A DNA stretch of 52,325 nt from Psychrobacter piechaudii (GCF_900162825.1 NZ_FUGE01000208.1:1-52325); one strand, 5' to 3'; counted from the first letter of the stretch, positions 8,362-17,072 are shown. Notes: a model not told the origin generated them from the letters alone. Translations and numbers: made by a program.

Positions 8362-9123
8362 CTAGGTTAATAAGCCACCGTCCACATTGATACAAGCGCC
8401 CGTGGTATAGCTTGAAGCATCAGACACCAAGTATAATACGGTGCCTGCCATCTCGGAGGGCTGTGCCACCCGCTTTAACGGTATCATTGCCAGTGCCATG
8501 TTAAGTACTTTGTCATTTGAGGTGAGCGCTGAGGCAAACTTGGTATCGGTTAGTCCTGGCAGTAACGCATTGACTCGAATATTATAAGGGCCACACTCTT
8601 TGGCAAAAGCTTTGGTCATACTGATGACTGCCGCTTTGGTAATAGAATAAATGCCTTGTTTATCGCCTGGGCTTACTCCGTTGACTGAAGCAGTGTTTAA
8701 AATAACCCCACCGCCCTGCTCGCGCATCATCTTGCCAGCCGCTGTCGACATAAAGAAATAACCCCGAATATTTACGTCAACCGTCTTATCGAACGCAGCC
8801 AGATCGGTGTCCAAGATATGACCATAATAAGGATTGGCAGCGGCATTGTTGACTAAGATATCAATACGACCAAACTCATTTTTGATGTGCTCAAATATGG
8901 CCTCAATTTGAGACATTTCACCAACATGACACGCGTAAGCTGTGGCTTTACCGCCCTCTGCTACGATACTGTCGGCCACGGCCTGACACGCGTCTATTTT
9001 ACGGCTAGAAACAATGACTTCTGCGCCATAAGTAGCTAGTAAACGGGCGATAGCCTCACCAATACCGCGACTGGCGCCAGTGACTAGTGCTACTTTCCCT
9101 GTTAAATCAAATAAATCTTTCAT
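8362..9123 (-). CDS. Short-chain dehydrogenase/reductase (FabG-like)
   Basis: A 253-residue classical SDR: NAD(P)-binding TGASRGIGEAIA at residues 16-27, NNAAANPYYG (NNAG-type motif), active-site serine in ILNTASVNG, the YSITKAAV catalytic Tyr-x-x-x-Lys, and the PG loop LLPGLTDTKFAS. The C-terminal GACINVDGGLLT is typical. The ribosome-binding site AAAGGA is 6 bases before the ATG. It lies 95 bp downstream of the acyl-CoA dehydrogenase gene on the same strand, so an operon for fatty-acid or branched acyl-CoA breakdown is likely (inference). Exact substrate is unknown; annotation as 3-oxoacyl-ACP reductase would be a guess. Confidence 0.88.
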   Translation of the reverse strand: MKDLFDLTGKVALVTGASRGIGEAIARLLATYGAEVIVSSRKIDACQAVADSIVAEGGKATAYACHVGEMSQIEAIFEHIKNEFGRIDILVNNAAANPYYGHILDTDLAAFDKTVDVNIRGYFFMSTAAGKMMREQGGGVILNTASVNGVSPGDKQGIYSITKAAVISMTKAFAKECGPYNIRVNALLPGLTDTKFASALTSNDKVLNMALAMIPLKRVAQPSEMAGTVLYLVSDASSYTTGACINVDGGLLT

Positions 9124-9218
9124 AACTATTCCTTTAGTATACTTTATTGGCTATATTTTGATTTTGACATTAGTGTTGATTGATAAAAAAACTATAAATA
9201 ATAAGCTAATTATTAGGG

Positions 9219-11024
9219 TTAGAACCACTGTGGCTGCATATCGCTACACACTGAATTGTTATTGGTTAATAGTCCAATATCGCGTTGAATAAGCGGTAAC
9301 TCCCAATCAATGAAGTATTTTGCAGACTGTATTTTGCCGTGGTAAAAGTTTTGTTTATCGCTATCTTCAGTGAAGGCCAATAATTGCTCGGCCTTGCTGG
9401 CCTGACGGATCCAAATCCAACTTATGATAATAGTGGCAAATACATTCATCAGCGCTTGGGCGTTGGCAGTTAATGTGGTCACCTGCGGTGTGGTTAGGGT
9501 TTGACCCACATGTTGCAATAGAGGTTGCAACTGTTCAATATAAACCTTTAATTTTTTGGCAAGTTTGGCGGTTTGTGGGGTTGAGATGGCTGTTAAATCA
9601 CGAGTTATTTCTTGCTGTAAAACCTTTAATCCCAGACCTTGTTGTTGCCATAATTTACGAAAGGTTAGGTCTAAGGCTTGAATGCCATTAGTGCCTTCAT
9701 GAATGGGATTTAAACGGTTGTCACGCCAAAACTGCTCTGCTTGATATTCTCGGGTGTAACCTGCCCCGCCCAAGACCTGAATACCCAAGTCATTGGCTTT
9801 AGGCCCATATTCAGAAGGCCACGCTTTTAAGACGGGAGTTAATAAATCTAATAGTTCAGACAGCTCTTGCTTCTGGGTTTCATCACCACAAGTATTGATC
9901 CGGTCAATTAAGTTTGAGCCATACAGGCACAATGAAATACCACCCTCACTATAAGCTTTTTGGGCCAGTAGCATACGCTTGACATCACCATGCTCAATAA
10001 TGGCTGCTGCTGGATCTTCTGGCTTTAGGTTGGGGGCGACTCGACCCTGCAGACGATCTTTGGCATAAGCCAGCGAGTACTGATAGCCACGATAGCCAAT
10101 CATAGCTGCCCCAAAGCCTACGGCAATTCGTGCTTCGTTCATCATCTTAAACATATAACGCAGGCCAAAATGCTCCTCGCCAATAAGATAGCCCACACAA
10201 TCATTGGCATCGCCAAAGCTAAGCGCCGTTGAAGTTGTGCCACGATAGCCTAACTTGTGTATCAATCCTGCCAAATGCACATCATTACGTTCGGCCACTT
10301 CCCCATTGGCATCTAAGCGGTATTTAGGCACTGCAAATAGTGAAATACCTTTCACGCCAGCAGGTCCTCCTGGCACTTTAGCCAATACCAGATGTACGAT
10401 ATTTCCAGACAATTCATGGTCACCGCCAGAGATATAAATCTTGCTACCACGGATTCGATAAGTTCCGTCTTCATGAGGGATGGCGGTAGTTTTAATATCG
10501 GCAAGAGATGAGCCTGCGTGTGGCTCGGTTAATGCCATAGTACCCGTAAACTCACCGGTTAGCATTCGGGGGACAAACGCTTGTTTGATCTCATCACTAG
10601 CAAAGTGTATCAGCACATTAATCGCCGCTGAGGTTAAAAAAGGATAGGCGGTGGTGGCCGGGTTAGCTGCCATAAAATAACCGCTTAAGGCAGTCATTAC
10701 TGTCTCTGGAAGCTGCATGCCTCCGTCTTCAAAGCTATAACGCCCAGCAATAAAGCCAGAGTTTCTAAAGGCATCGAAGGCTACCTTCACCTCCTCTATC
10801 ATGCTGACGTTTTGACCATCAAACTTAGGCTCATCTTTATCAGCAGTCGCGTTGTGAGGCAAAAACAAATCAGTAGCTATCTTTTTTGCTGTCTCTATCG
10901 TGGCATCAAAGGTCTGTCTTGAATGCTCAGAGAATCTATCATGCTCACACAGTTGCTCAGTATCTAGTACGTCATAAAGCTGAAACGGTAATTCAAACTC
11001 ATTAATTAAGGTATTTGCGTCCAT
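9219..11024 (-). CDS. Acyl-CoA dehydrogenase with extended C-terminal domain
   Basis: A 601-residue flavoprotein of the long acyl-CoA dehydrogenase branch that carries an extra C-terminal helical domain and includes 3-methylmercaptopropionyl-CoA dehydrogenase DmdC. Motifs: GTMALTEPHAGSSLADIKT (FAD/substrate binding), RIRGSKIYISGGDH, MMNEARIAVGFGAAMIGYRGYQYS, and QVLGGAGYTREYQAEQFWRDNRLNPIHEGTNGIQ split across the FAD-binding end. The E-G-T-N-G-I-Q-A-L-D segment is the catalytic region of this branch. Role: oxidation of an acyl-CoA to the 2-enoyl-CoA. The regulator gene lies divergently 198 bp away; the SDR follows. Substrate cannot be fixed from sequence; DmdC function is only one option. Confidence 0.88.
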   Translation of the reverse strand: MDANTLINEFELPFQLYDVLDTEQLCEHDRFSEHSRQTFDATIETAKKIATDLFLPHNATADKDEPKFDGQNVSMIEEVKVAFDAFRNSGFIAGRYSFEDGGMQLPETVMTALSGYFMAANPATTAYPFLTSAAINVLIHFASDEIKQAFVPRMLTGEFTGTMALTEPHAGSSLADIKTTAIPHEDGTYRIRGSKIYISGGDHELSGNIVHLVLAKVPGGPAGVKGISLFAVPKYRLDANGEVAERNDVHLAGLIHKLGYRGTTSTALSFGDANDCVGYLIGEEHFGLRYMFKMMNEARIAVGFGAAMIGYRGYQYSLAYAKDRLQGRVAPNLKPEDPAAAIIEHGDVKRMLLAQKAYSEGGISLCLYGSNLIDRINTCGDETQKQELSELLDLLTPVLKAWPSEYGPKANDLGIQVLGGAGYTREYQAEQFWRDNRLNPIHEGTNGIQALDLTFRKLWQQQGLGLKVLQQEITRDLTAISTPQTAKLAKKLKVYIEQLQPLLQHVGQTLTTPQVTTLTANAQALMNVFATIIISWIWIRQASKAEQLLAFTEDSDKQNFYHGKIQSAKYFIDWELPLIQRDIGLLTNNNSVCSDMQPQWF

Positions 11025-11126
11025 GCCACTCTCTTTATTGATTTAAGAATTGGTTTTTAAAGCATTGTCTAGAAACACTGCTTTAGCGGTTTTTTAATAT
11101 TAGTCTACTTTTAGGCTTCTCCCTAT

Positions 11127-11161
11127 TGTCATTTATGACATAATTAAGGTCATAAGTGACA
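11127..11161. promoter_or_regulatory. Putative operator between acyl-CoA dehydrogenase and GlxA-type regulator genes
   Basis: TGTCATTTATGAC and GTCATAAGTGACA are inverted copies (12 of 13 bases) separated by 9 bp. Each half is itself nearly palindromic (GTCAT..ATGAC). It lies between the divergent genes, 61 bp before the regulator ATG and about 100 bp before the dehydrogenase ATG, where an AraC/GlxA-family protein would bind. The role is inference from position and symmetry. Confidence 0.5.
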
Positions 11162-11222
11162 AAGCCTGGCTTTACAGATACCGCTTTAGTAGATAAAAAT
11201 CCAAATCAATAATGGAGACCCC

Positions 11223-12221
11223 ATGACTCACACCGAACCATTTAATGTCATCATTGTAGGATTTGATGGGGTGCTTGGCAGTGCCCTTACTGGAGCTTTA
11301 GACTTATTTTCATTTGCAGGTGTCAGTTGGCAGCGCTTTTTAGATCAAGATATTGAGCCTAGATTTAAGGTACAAATTGCCAGTTTGAACGGAGATCCAA
11401 TTCGCTGTAGCAATAGATTAATTATGCAGCCCCATTGTGATATCGCCGATGTGACGCAGTGTGATTTACTGCTTATTCCAACCATTGGGGATTCAATCGA
11501 AAAAGTACTGTCTAGCAATCATGAGCTGATTACTCACCTACAACGCTTGGCTCAGACGCAGACCGACATTGCCAGTAATTGTAGTGGTGCATTTTTATTA
11601 GCAGAAGCGGGATTATTAAAAGACAAAACGGCGACAACCCATTGGGGCTATGCCAGCAAATTCAGGCAAGACTATCCCGATGTGGATTTACAAGCCAAGC
11701 AGTTCGTTACTCAATCGGATAATATATTTTGTGCTGCAGGAGGCAGTGCTTTTTATGATTTAGCGTTACTGTTAATAGAGCGCTATTGTGGTCGCGAGTT
11801 ATCGGCTCAGGTTGCCAAAACTCAGGTCATTGATAAAAAAATAGGCGATCAAAGCAGCTATACCAATGTCACTTTACACAGTCCCCACTCCGACCCTTTG
11901 GTAATGCGAATACAGCAGTTTATTGAACAAAACTATGCCCAGCCGCTCCAAGTAAGCGAGCTGGCTGACAGAGCTAATGTGACACCACGCACCCTAAACA
12001 GACGCTTTCAAGCCTGTCTGTCTATGCGCCCTATTGAGTATATTCAAGCGGTGAGAATTGAACAGGCCAAGCGGCTGCTAGAGTCTGGTGATGTCAGTAT
12101 CAAAACTTTGGCCTATCAAGTGGGCTATCATGATTTATCCTCGTTTAGCCGACTGTTTAAAAGGACAACAAATTTAACGCCTAAGGCTTATCAACAAAAA
12201 TTTAGTCGCAGCTTAATCTAA
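11223..12221 (+). CDS. GlxA-type transcriptional regulator (DJ-1/PfpI domain plus AraC HTH)
   Basis: A 332-residue regulator. Residues 1-190 form a DJ-1/PfpI-like domain (VIIVGFDGVLGSALTGALDLF; SNCSGAFLLAEAGLL with the nucleophile-elbow cysteine; ATTHWGYASKF). Residues about 225-330 form an AraC-type double helix-turn-helix (VSELADRANVTPRTLNRRFQ; TLAYQVGYHDLSSFSRLFKR). In this family the first domain is usually a non-enzymatic ligand sensor. The gene is divergent from the acyl-CoA dehydrogenase/SDR pair, which is its probable target. A GGAG site (AATGGAGACCCC) precedes the ATG. Confidence 0.88.
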   Translation: MTHTEPFNVIIVGFDGVLGSALTGALDLFSFAGVSWQRFLDQDIEPRFKVQIASLNGDPIRCSNRLIMQPHCDIADVTQCDLLLIPTIGDSIEKVLSSNHELITHLQRLAQTQTDIASNCSGAFLLAEAGLLKDKTATTHWGYASKFRQDYPDVDLQAKQFVTQSDNIFCAAGGSAFYDLALLLIERYCGRELSAQVAKTQVIDKKIGDQSSYTNVTLHSPHSDPLVMRIQQFIEQNYAQPLQVSELADRANVTPRTLNRRFQACLSMRPIEYIQAVRIEQAKRLLESGDVSIKTLAYQVGYHDLSSFSRLFKRTTNLTPKAYQQKFSRSLI

Positions 12222-12277
12222 AACCGCCTATTAAAAACGGTCCAAGGACTTCAGTTCAAGCTCAAATTTAATTTAAT

Positions 12278-12838
12278 TTAATTTCGCTCAATATCGAGTA
12301 ACAACCGCTTTTTATCTAAGCCTCCGGTATAGCCACCTAAGCTGCCATCACTGGCCACTACCCGATGACAAGGAATGATAATGCTAAAGGGATTTTTGCC
12401 ATTGGCGTTGGCTACCGCTCGGTAAGCTGTGGGTTTGCTAATGTTTTGTGCCAATTGAGCATAACTGATGGTCTGGCCATAAGGGATCTGCTGCAGCGCT
12501 CGCCACACGCTTTGCTGAAATGGAGTACCTAACGACCAATCAAGAGTCATATCGAACTGCTGACGCTCGCCGGCAAGATATTGGTCGAGCTGAGTGATAG
12601 TAGTTAATAAAAGAGCGTCAACTGGTTTTTCTTTGCTTAGGCTATTTTTATTAATAAACTTAAAATCCTCGTCACAAAGGTTATGACACTTTTTTAACGG
12701 GGCCAGTGACTTTGATTCATACCAAACTTCTCCCTCAGCCAGCCAGTCTAAGCTAACCAATTTGGCCTCTTGAGAGACAGCAGACGCAATTAGTAGCAAT
12801 TTGTACTGGGCAAAAGAGGTGGTGGTAACAATCATCAT
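12278..12838 (-). CDS. ogt: Methylated-DNA--protein-cysteine methyltransferase (Ogt type)
   Basis: DNA repair protein that removes alkyl groups from O6-alkylguanine to its own cysteine. The active-site block IIPCHRVVASDGSLGGYTGG is present, with the helix-turn-helix region PFQQSVWRALQQIPYGQTISYAQLA before it. The frame stays open to a GTG at 12875-12877, but that codon lies in the loop/stem of the ftsY terminator. The ATG at 12836-12838 has GAGG 8 bases upstream and begins MMIVTTTSFAQYKLLLIAS, so it is preferred and gives 186 residues (the next codon is also ATG). The N-terminal ribonuclease-like domain is poorly conserved, as usual for Ogt. Confidence 0.9.
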   Translation of the reverse strand: MMIVTTTSFAQYKLLLIASAVSQEAKLVSLDWLAEGEVWYESKSLAPLKKCHNLCDEDFKFINKNSLSKEKPVDALLLTTITQLDQYLAGERQQFDMTLDWSLGTPFQQSVWRALQQIPYGQTISYAQLAQNISKPTAYRAVANANGKNPFSIIIPCHRVVASDGSLGGYTGGLDKKRLLLDIERN

Positions 12839-12864
12839 CGCAGGCCTCAACATAGGTCTCAAAC

Positions 12865-12896
12865 AAAAAAATGGCACCTTATGATGCCATTTTTTT
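12865..12896 (-). terminator. ftsY terminator
   Basis: AAAAAAATGGCA-type stem: AAAAAAATGGCA at 12865-12876 (first A-run 6 long plus ATGGCA) pairs with TGCCATTTTTTT at 12885-12896 around an 8-base loop. It lies 20 bp after the ftsY stop and is symmetric, so it can act both ways. Confidence 0.85.
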
Positions 12897-12915
12897 GATA
12901 TTAAAAGGTACTGTT

Positions 12916-14130
12916 TTATTCATCCGTTTCAAATAAAGCAGCCACAAACTGCTTCGGACTAAAGGCGCGCAGGTCATCAATAGACTCCCCTACGCCAATA
13001 TAGCGAATAGGAATGTCAGTGGTATTGGCAATGTTAAACACCACCCCACCCTTGGCAGTTCCGTCCAGCTTGGTAATGGTAATACCGGTTAACGGCACCA
13101 CATCATTAAATAGTTTCACCTGGCTGATGGCGTTCTGACCCGTACCAGCATCCAGAACAATCATACCTTCGTGCGGCGCAGTTGGATCAGACTTACGCAT
13201 GATACGCACCACTTTTTCAAGCTCGGCCATCAAGTGAGTTTTATTCTGCAAGCGACCTGCGGTATCGGCAATCAACACATCGATGTTTTTGGCTTTAGCT
13301 GACTGCATCGCATCAAACCCTACTGAGGCACTGTCAGCACCGTGACCTTGAGCCACAACTGGGATATTATTGCGCTCTCCCCATACTTGCAGCTGCTCGG
13401 TCGCCGCGGCTCTAAAGGTGTCACCGGCCGCCAACATAACTGACTTACCTTCTGCCTGTAAGCGCTTGGCCAACTTACCAATGGTAGTGGTTTTACCCAC
13501 ACCATTTACACCTACTACTAAGATAACAAAGGGCTTCTTGGTGGTATCAATAATTAATGGCTCAACCTTAGGCTCTAAGATTTCAACCAACTCTTTTTGT
13601 AGTGCCTTATATAAAGAGTGTGAGTAAATCAAATCACCACGGGCAGTCTGTTCGGTTAAGCTCTTGATAATCTTATCAGTAGCTTCTACCCCAATATCTG
13701 CAACCAAAAGTTGGTCTTCTACTTCTTCAAGCAGCTCATCATCAATCTCTTTACCACCGATTAGAATGTTGGCCACACCTTCAGCTAGGTTCTTACGAGA
13801 CTTGGTAAGGCCTGACTTCATACGTGAGAACCAGCTGCCACGCTTTCTACCAGACTCTTCGGTTTCCTGCTGTTGTGCAGTTGCTTGAGGCTTAGTCTCT
13901 TCAGGCACTGCTGGCGTAACAGCAGGCGTGCTAGGCTGCGGCGTCGGCTCTGTACTTAAAGCTGGAATAATTTCTTCAGGCTCTTCTTCTACTTCAACCC
14001 GCGGGGTTTCAATAATAGGAATGTCCGGCGTACTGGCCAAATCCGGGAGAGTAATGTCGTCGTCATCTAGCTCATCTAGGCTACCATCAAGGTCAATGAC
14101 TACGCGAGTCGGATTGTTTGCATTATTCAT
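12916..14130 (-). CDS. ftsY: Signal recognition particle receptor FtsY
   Basis: A 404-residue SRP receptor GTPase that docks ribosome-SRP complexes at the inner membrane. Residues 1-95 are the acidic, Pro/Glu-rich A domain; 100-180 the N domain (SWFSRMKSGLTKSRKNLAEG start); 195-404 the NG GTPase with GVNGVGKTTTIGKLAKRL (P-loop), AGDTFRAAATEQL, IADTAGRLQ, TKLDGTAKGG and YIGVGESIDDLR. Length is ordinary for a gammaproteobacterium with a long A domain. It is transcribed alone here, with its own terminator; the ftsE/ftsX genes often seen beside it are absent. Confidence 0.97.
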   Translation of the reverse strand: MNNANNPTRVVIDLDGSLDELDDDDITLPDLASTPDIPIIETPRVEVEEEPEEIIPALSTEPTPQPSTPAVTPAVPEETKPQATAQQQETEESGRKRGSWFSRMKSGLTKSRKNLAEGVANILIGGKEIDDELLEEVEDQLLVADIGVEATDKIIKSLTEQTARGDLIYSHSLYKALQKELVEILEPKVEPLIIDTTKKPFVILVVGVNGVGKTTTIGKLAKRLQAEGKSVMLAAGDTFRAAATEQLQVWGERNNIPVVAQGHGADSASVGFDAMQSAKAKNIDVLIADTAGRLQNKTHLMAELEKVVRIMRKSDPTAPHEGMIVLDAGTGQNAISQVKLFNDVVPLTGITITKLDGTAKGGVVFNIANTTDIPIRYIGVGESIDDLRAFSPKQFVAALFETDE

Positions 14131-14536
14131 GGGGCATCTCTTTATTTATAAGGGTTTTAATAATAGTTAAATAAGGATAAAAAGCAGTATTCATTAAATT
14201 ATTTTATTGTGGCTTAGTTTACCATAATTGCCCCAAAGCTTGATAACCCCCTCACCTAACTCCTAAAAATCAATGAAACCCTATTTTTCAGTGGCCTAAA
14301 ATTTTTAGAGATCTGATTTAAATTTATCCTTTTGGTTACTTTTATAACTTTCATTTGCATCCTTTTATCTTCACTTTTCTCACCCTGACTCGATATTCAT
14401 TACCCCTACTTTGCCTTATTCCTCACACTTTACTGACTTCAAAAATCAAGTGCAACTCCCCTATTAGCTTGTGTTTTAGGGCTTATTACTCACTGGCACC
14501 CCTATCAAAATTCAGTCTTGGCATAAATTTATGACG
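14131..14536. other. Intergenic region between ftsY and the efflux operon
   Basis: About 400 bp, AT-rich, no ORF with coding character. It must hold the ftsY promoter on the minus strand. Stretches such as those near 14230-14480 are pyrimidine-rich and show nothing recognisable. Confidence 0.5.
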
Positions 14537-14565
14537 TTGACAGCTAAGGGTTCTATCTCTACCAT
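14537..14565 (+). promoter_or_regulatory. Sigma-70 promoter of the tetR-efflux operon
   Basis: TTGACA (14537-14542), a 17-base spacer, then TACCAT (14560-14565; 4 of 6 to TATAAT). It lies 49 bp before the TetR gene and directly before the putative operator. Confidence 0.65.
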
Positions 14566-14574
14566 ACGCCAACT

Positions 14575-14594
14575 AATAGACCAGTTGTTATAAT
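14575..14594. promoter_or_regulatory. Putative LmrA/YxaF-like operator
   Basis: AATAGACCAGTTGTTATAAT sits just downstream of the -10 box, over the expected transcription start. Read on the minus strand it resembles the Bacillus LmrA/QdoR box as I remember it (A-W-TATA...YGGTCTAT). Because the adjacent repressor is LmrA-like, autoregulation is plausible. Memory-based comparison, not computed. Confidence 0.5.
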
Positions 14595-14613
14595 TTTAAC
14601 AAAGGATGTAGAC

Positions 14614-15198
14614 ATGAGTAAAAAACCCAAAGCAAAAGACGTTTTAATTGATACGGCATCACGCCTATTTATGGTACGCGGTTATTGCGGCGTGGGTCTA
14701 AACGACATTATTGAAGAAAGCGGCATACCTAAAGGCTCGCTGTATTACTACTTCCCTGAAGGTAAGGAGCAGTTAGCTATTGCCGCCATTGAAAATACCA
14801 AACGCTTGGTCATGGAGGACATTCAACGAGTCTTTACCGACAAGGAAAATCTGATACAAGCGCTGCAAGCTTATGTCTATACCCTAGCCCAGATGTTTGG
14901 TGAAGGCGGAAAACCCATCGGCTCTCCGATTGGCACCATTGCTGGTGAAAAGCACTCTACCAGTGAGCCTATTCGCTTGGCCTGTGAGTCTACCTTTAAG
15001 GACTGGCAAACCGTTTATGCCGAGAAATTTATAGCCGCTGGCTATGATGAGCAGCAAGCCAACAGTTTGGCCACCGTGTTTCATGCGCTAACTGAAGGCG
15101 GCATCCTTTTGGCCTTCACCATGAAAAGTGGTCAGCCTTTAGAGCAAATAGCAGAACAGATCCCGTCCCTATTTGCTGAAAAACCCGTCGAGAAATAA
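14614..15198 (+). CDS. TetR-family repressor, LmrA/YxaF-like
   Basis: A 194-residue TetR/AcrR regulator. The N-terminal helix-turn-helix is DTASRLFMVRGYCGVGLNDI followed by SGIPKGSLYYYFPEGKEQL, the G-S-L-Y-Y-Y-F-P-x-G-K form seen in B. subtilis LmrA and YxaF. Residues 80-190 form the ligand domain, with GSPIGTIAGE typical of that subfamily. The gene precedes a DHA2 efflux pump by 55 bp on the same strand, the same arrangement as lmrAB, so it most likely represses both genes until a drug or phenolic ligand binds. AAAGGA lies 8 bases before the ATG. Confidence 0.88.
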   Translation: MSKKPKAKDVLIDTASRLFMVRGYCGVGLNDIIEESGIPKGSLYYYFPEGKEQLAIAAIENTKRLVMEDIQRVFTDKENLIQALQAYVYTLAQMFGEGGKPIGSPIGTIAGEKHSTSEPIRLACESTFKDWQTVYAEKFIAAGYDEQQANSLATVFHALTEGGILLAFTMKSGQPLEQIAEQIPSLFAEKPVEK

Positions 15199-15253
15199 TC
15201 TTTTTTATCCTTACTTTTTAACCTATAAACTCAATTAGCAATAAGAGAGTAAA

Positions 15254-16702
15254 ATGTCCCACACCACTATAGATCAAAATCAGAACGTCGTTAGAGCCGT
15301 TCCAATTTTAATCTCCTTTTTGATTGCCGGCTTTATTGGACTATTTAGCGAAACCGCATTAAACATGGCTCTTGGTAATTTAATGCAAGAGTTTGATGTG
15401 GTTTCTTCCACCGTACAGTGGATTACCACCGGTTACCTATTAACAATGGGTATCCTTATTCCGGTTACTGCTTTATTAATCCAATGGCTAACGACACGCC
15501 AACTGTTTATCACATCTGTATTATTTTCAATCGCAGGTGTCGTTTTATCTGGCATGGCTCCAACCTTTAATGTTTTATTATTAGGACGAATCGTTCAAGC
15601 AATCGGCACAGGCTTGCTGATTCCACTGATGTTCCATACCGTACTCATTATCTTCCCTATTGAGAAACGAGGGCTGATTATGGGCGCTGTGGGCTTGGTA
15701 ATGATGTCTGCACCCGCAGTTGGTCCAGCCGCTTCTGGACTAATTATTGAGGTATTAAGCTGGAACTGGATCTTATGGTTCATCTTGCCATTTTTGTTAT
15801 TTACTTTGGTCTACGGCTATATTTATGTCCAAAACGTGACCGTATTAAGCAAACCTAAGATTGACGTACTATCCATTATTTTATCGACGCTAGGCTTTGG
15901 TGGTATCGTCTATGGCTTTAGTGTTGCCGGTCATCAAGGCTGGGCAAGCCCTATTGTAATTGCTGCACTAGTAATTGGCCTTAGCTCATTAATTGTATTT
16001 TCTATCAGACAATTTAAAATCGACAATCCCATGCTCGATTTGCGCACACTGCAATTTCCTATGTTTACCTTAGCGCTATTAAGTGTCATGGCAACCTTTA
16101 TGATTATTCTATCGACCATGATCTTATTGCCGTTATACTTACAGATTGGACTGGGTTTAACCGCATTGACAGCAGGCCTTGTATTGATGCCTGGCGGTGC
16201 TATTAATGGTATTTTGTCACCCGTTGCAGGTCGAGCTTATGATATGTATGGCCCTAAGGTTCTATTAACCCCTGGCTTCTTGATCATGCTATTTATGTTG
16301 TGGAATTTGTCTCATGTCACCACAGATACCTCGATGTACACCGTAGTGCTATTGCACTCGGGGCTGATGGTTGGCGTAACCTTCGTTATGATGCCCTTGC
16401 AAACCCATGGCTTAAACGCTCTACCAGCCAACTTGTATCCAGATGGAACAGCTTTAATTAATACTTTGCTGCAGGTCTCTGGCTCTATTGGTACGGCGCT
16501 CGCCATTACCATTATGTCGGCTTCTCAAAACAGCTTCCTTAAAGGCGTAAGTAATCCATCAGACCCTGCTATGGAAAGTATTTCATTGACTGCGGGTGTT
16601 CAAACAGCCTTTATATTGGGTATTGTACTGGCAATTCTTGGGGTAATTATGTCGCTATTTATGAACAAGCCTACCCCTAAAGAACAACCTCAAACTCAAT
16701 AA
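15254..16702 (+). CDS. DHA2-family MFS multidrug efflux pump (LmrB/EmrB-like)
   Basis: A 482-residue, 14-helix major facilitator. Motif A-like and DHA2 features: LNMALGNLMQEF, STVQWITTGYLLTMGILIPV, LLLGRIVQAIGTGLLIPLMF, GLVMMSAPAVGPAASGLI (motif C) and LSWNWILWFILPF. Length matches B. subtilis LmrB (about 480). Such pumps export lipophilic antibiotics and dyes by proton antiport across the inner membrane. Co-transcribed with the TetR gene; no membrane-fusion (EmrA) partner is nearby, so it may work alone or with an unlinked partner. Confidence 0.88.
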   Translation: MSHTTIDQNQNVVRAVPILISFLIAGFIGLFSETALNMALGNLMQEFDVVSSTVQWITTGYLLTMGILIPVTALLIQWLTTRQLFITSVLFSIAGVVLSGMAPTFNVLLLGRIVQAIGTGLLIPLMFHTVLIIFPIEKRGLIMGAVGLVMMSAPAVGPAASGLIIEVLSWNWILWFILPFLLFTLVYGYIYVQNVTVLSKPKIDVLSIILSTLGFGGIVYGFSVAGHQGWASPIVIAALVIGLSSLIVFSIRQFKIDNPMLDLRTLQFPMFTLALLSVMATFMIILSTMILLPLYLQIGLGLTALTAGLVLMPGGAINGILSPVAGRAYDMYGPKVLLTPGFLIMLFMLWNLSHVTTDTSMYTVVLLHSGLMVGVTFVMMPLQTHGLNALPANLYPDGTALINTLLQVSGSIGTALAITIMSASQNSFLKGVSNPSDPAMESISLTAGVQTAFILGIVLAILGVIMSLFMNKPTPKEQPQTQ

Positions 16703-16725
16703 GAGCAAAAAAGTTAAAAATATAT

Positions 16726-16753
16726 TTGACACACAGAAAATAGTGTATATAAT
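16726..16753 (+). promoter_or_regulatory. Strong sigma-70 promoter of tRNA operon 1
   Basis: Consensus TTGACA at 16726-16731, 16-base spacer, consensus TATAAT at 16748-16753. Located 63 bp before the tRNA-Val gene. Confidence 0.85.
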
Positions 16754-16815
16754 ACCCACCTACATTCAGAGGACATAGTAATCAAGCTAAGTTCTTTAAT
16801 GTAGAGTAAAACTCA

Positions 16816-16891
16816 GGGTGATTAGCTCAGTTGGTAGAGCGTCTGCCTTACACGCAGAATGTCGGCAGTTCGAGCCTGTCATCACCCACCA
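16816..16891 (+). tRNA. tRNA-Val (TAC anticodon)
   Basis: Acceptor stem GGGTGAT pairs with ATCACCC; the D-arm has AGCTCAGTTGGTAGAGC; the anticodon loop CTTACAC gives anticodon TAC (reads GUA); the T-arm has GTTCGAGC; CCA is encoded at 16889-16891. Identical in sequence to the copy at 24079. Confidence 0.97.
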
Positions 16892-16931
16892 CTATTTTTA
16901 GAGAGTGGTTAAATATTCTAAAGCGACCTAA

Positions 16932-17008
16932 GCAGCGGTAGTTCAGTTGGTTAGAATACCGGCCTGTCACGCCGGGGGTCGCGGGTTCGAGTCCCGTCCG
17001 CTGCGCCA
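16932..17008 (+). tRNA. tRNA-Asp (GTC anticodon)
   Basis: Acceptor stem GCAGCGG pairs with CCGCTGC; anticodon loop CTGTCAC gives GTC; T-loop GTTCGAG; discriminator G and encoded CCA at 17006-17008. Identical to the copy at 24194 and 40 bp after tRNA-Val, so co-transcribed. Confidence 0.97.
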
Positions 17009-17040
17009 TATTTTAAAACTTAGTTTTAGAACAAAGTTTC

Positions 17041-17072
17041 AACCTCAAGTATTTAATGCTTGAGGTTTTTTT
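17041..17072 (+). terminator. Terminator of tRNA operon 1
   Basis: AACCTCAAG, 9-base loop, CTTGAGGTT, then a T run: a 9-bp perfect stem 32 bp after tRNA-Asp. Confidence 0.9.

Noticed and set aside
16816-17008. Integrative element attachment sites at the tRNA genes
   Set aside because: Both copies contain whole tRNA genes plus promoter and terminator, not the partial 3' duplications left by integrases, and no integrase gene is present. Segmental duplication fits better.
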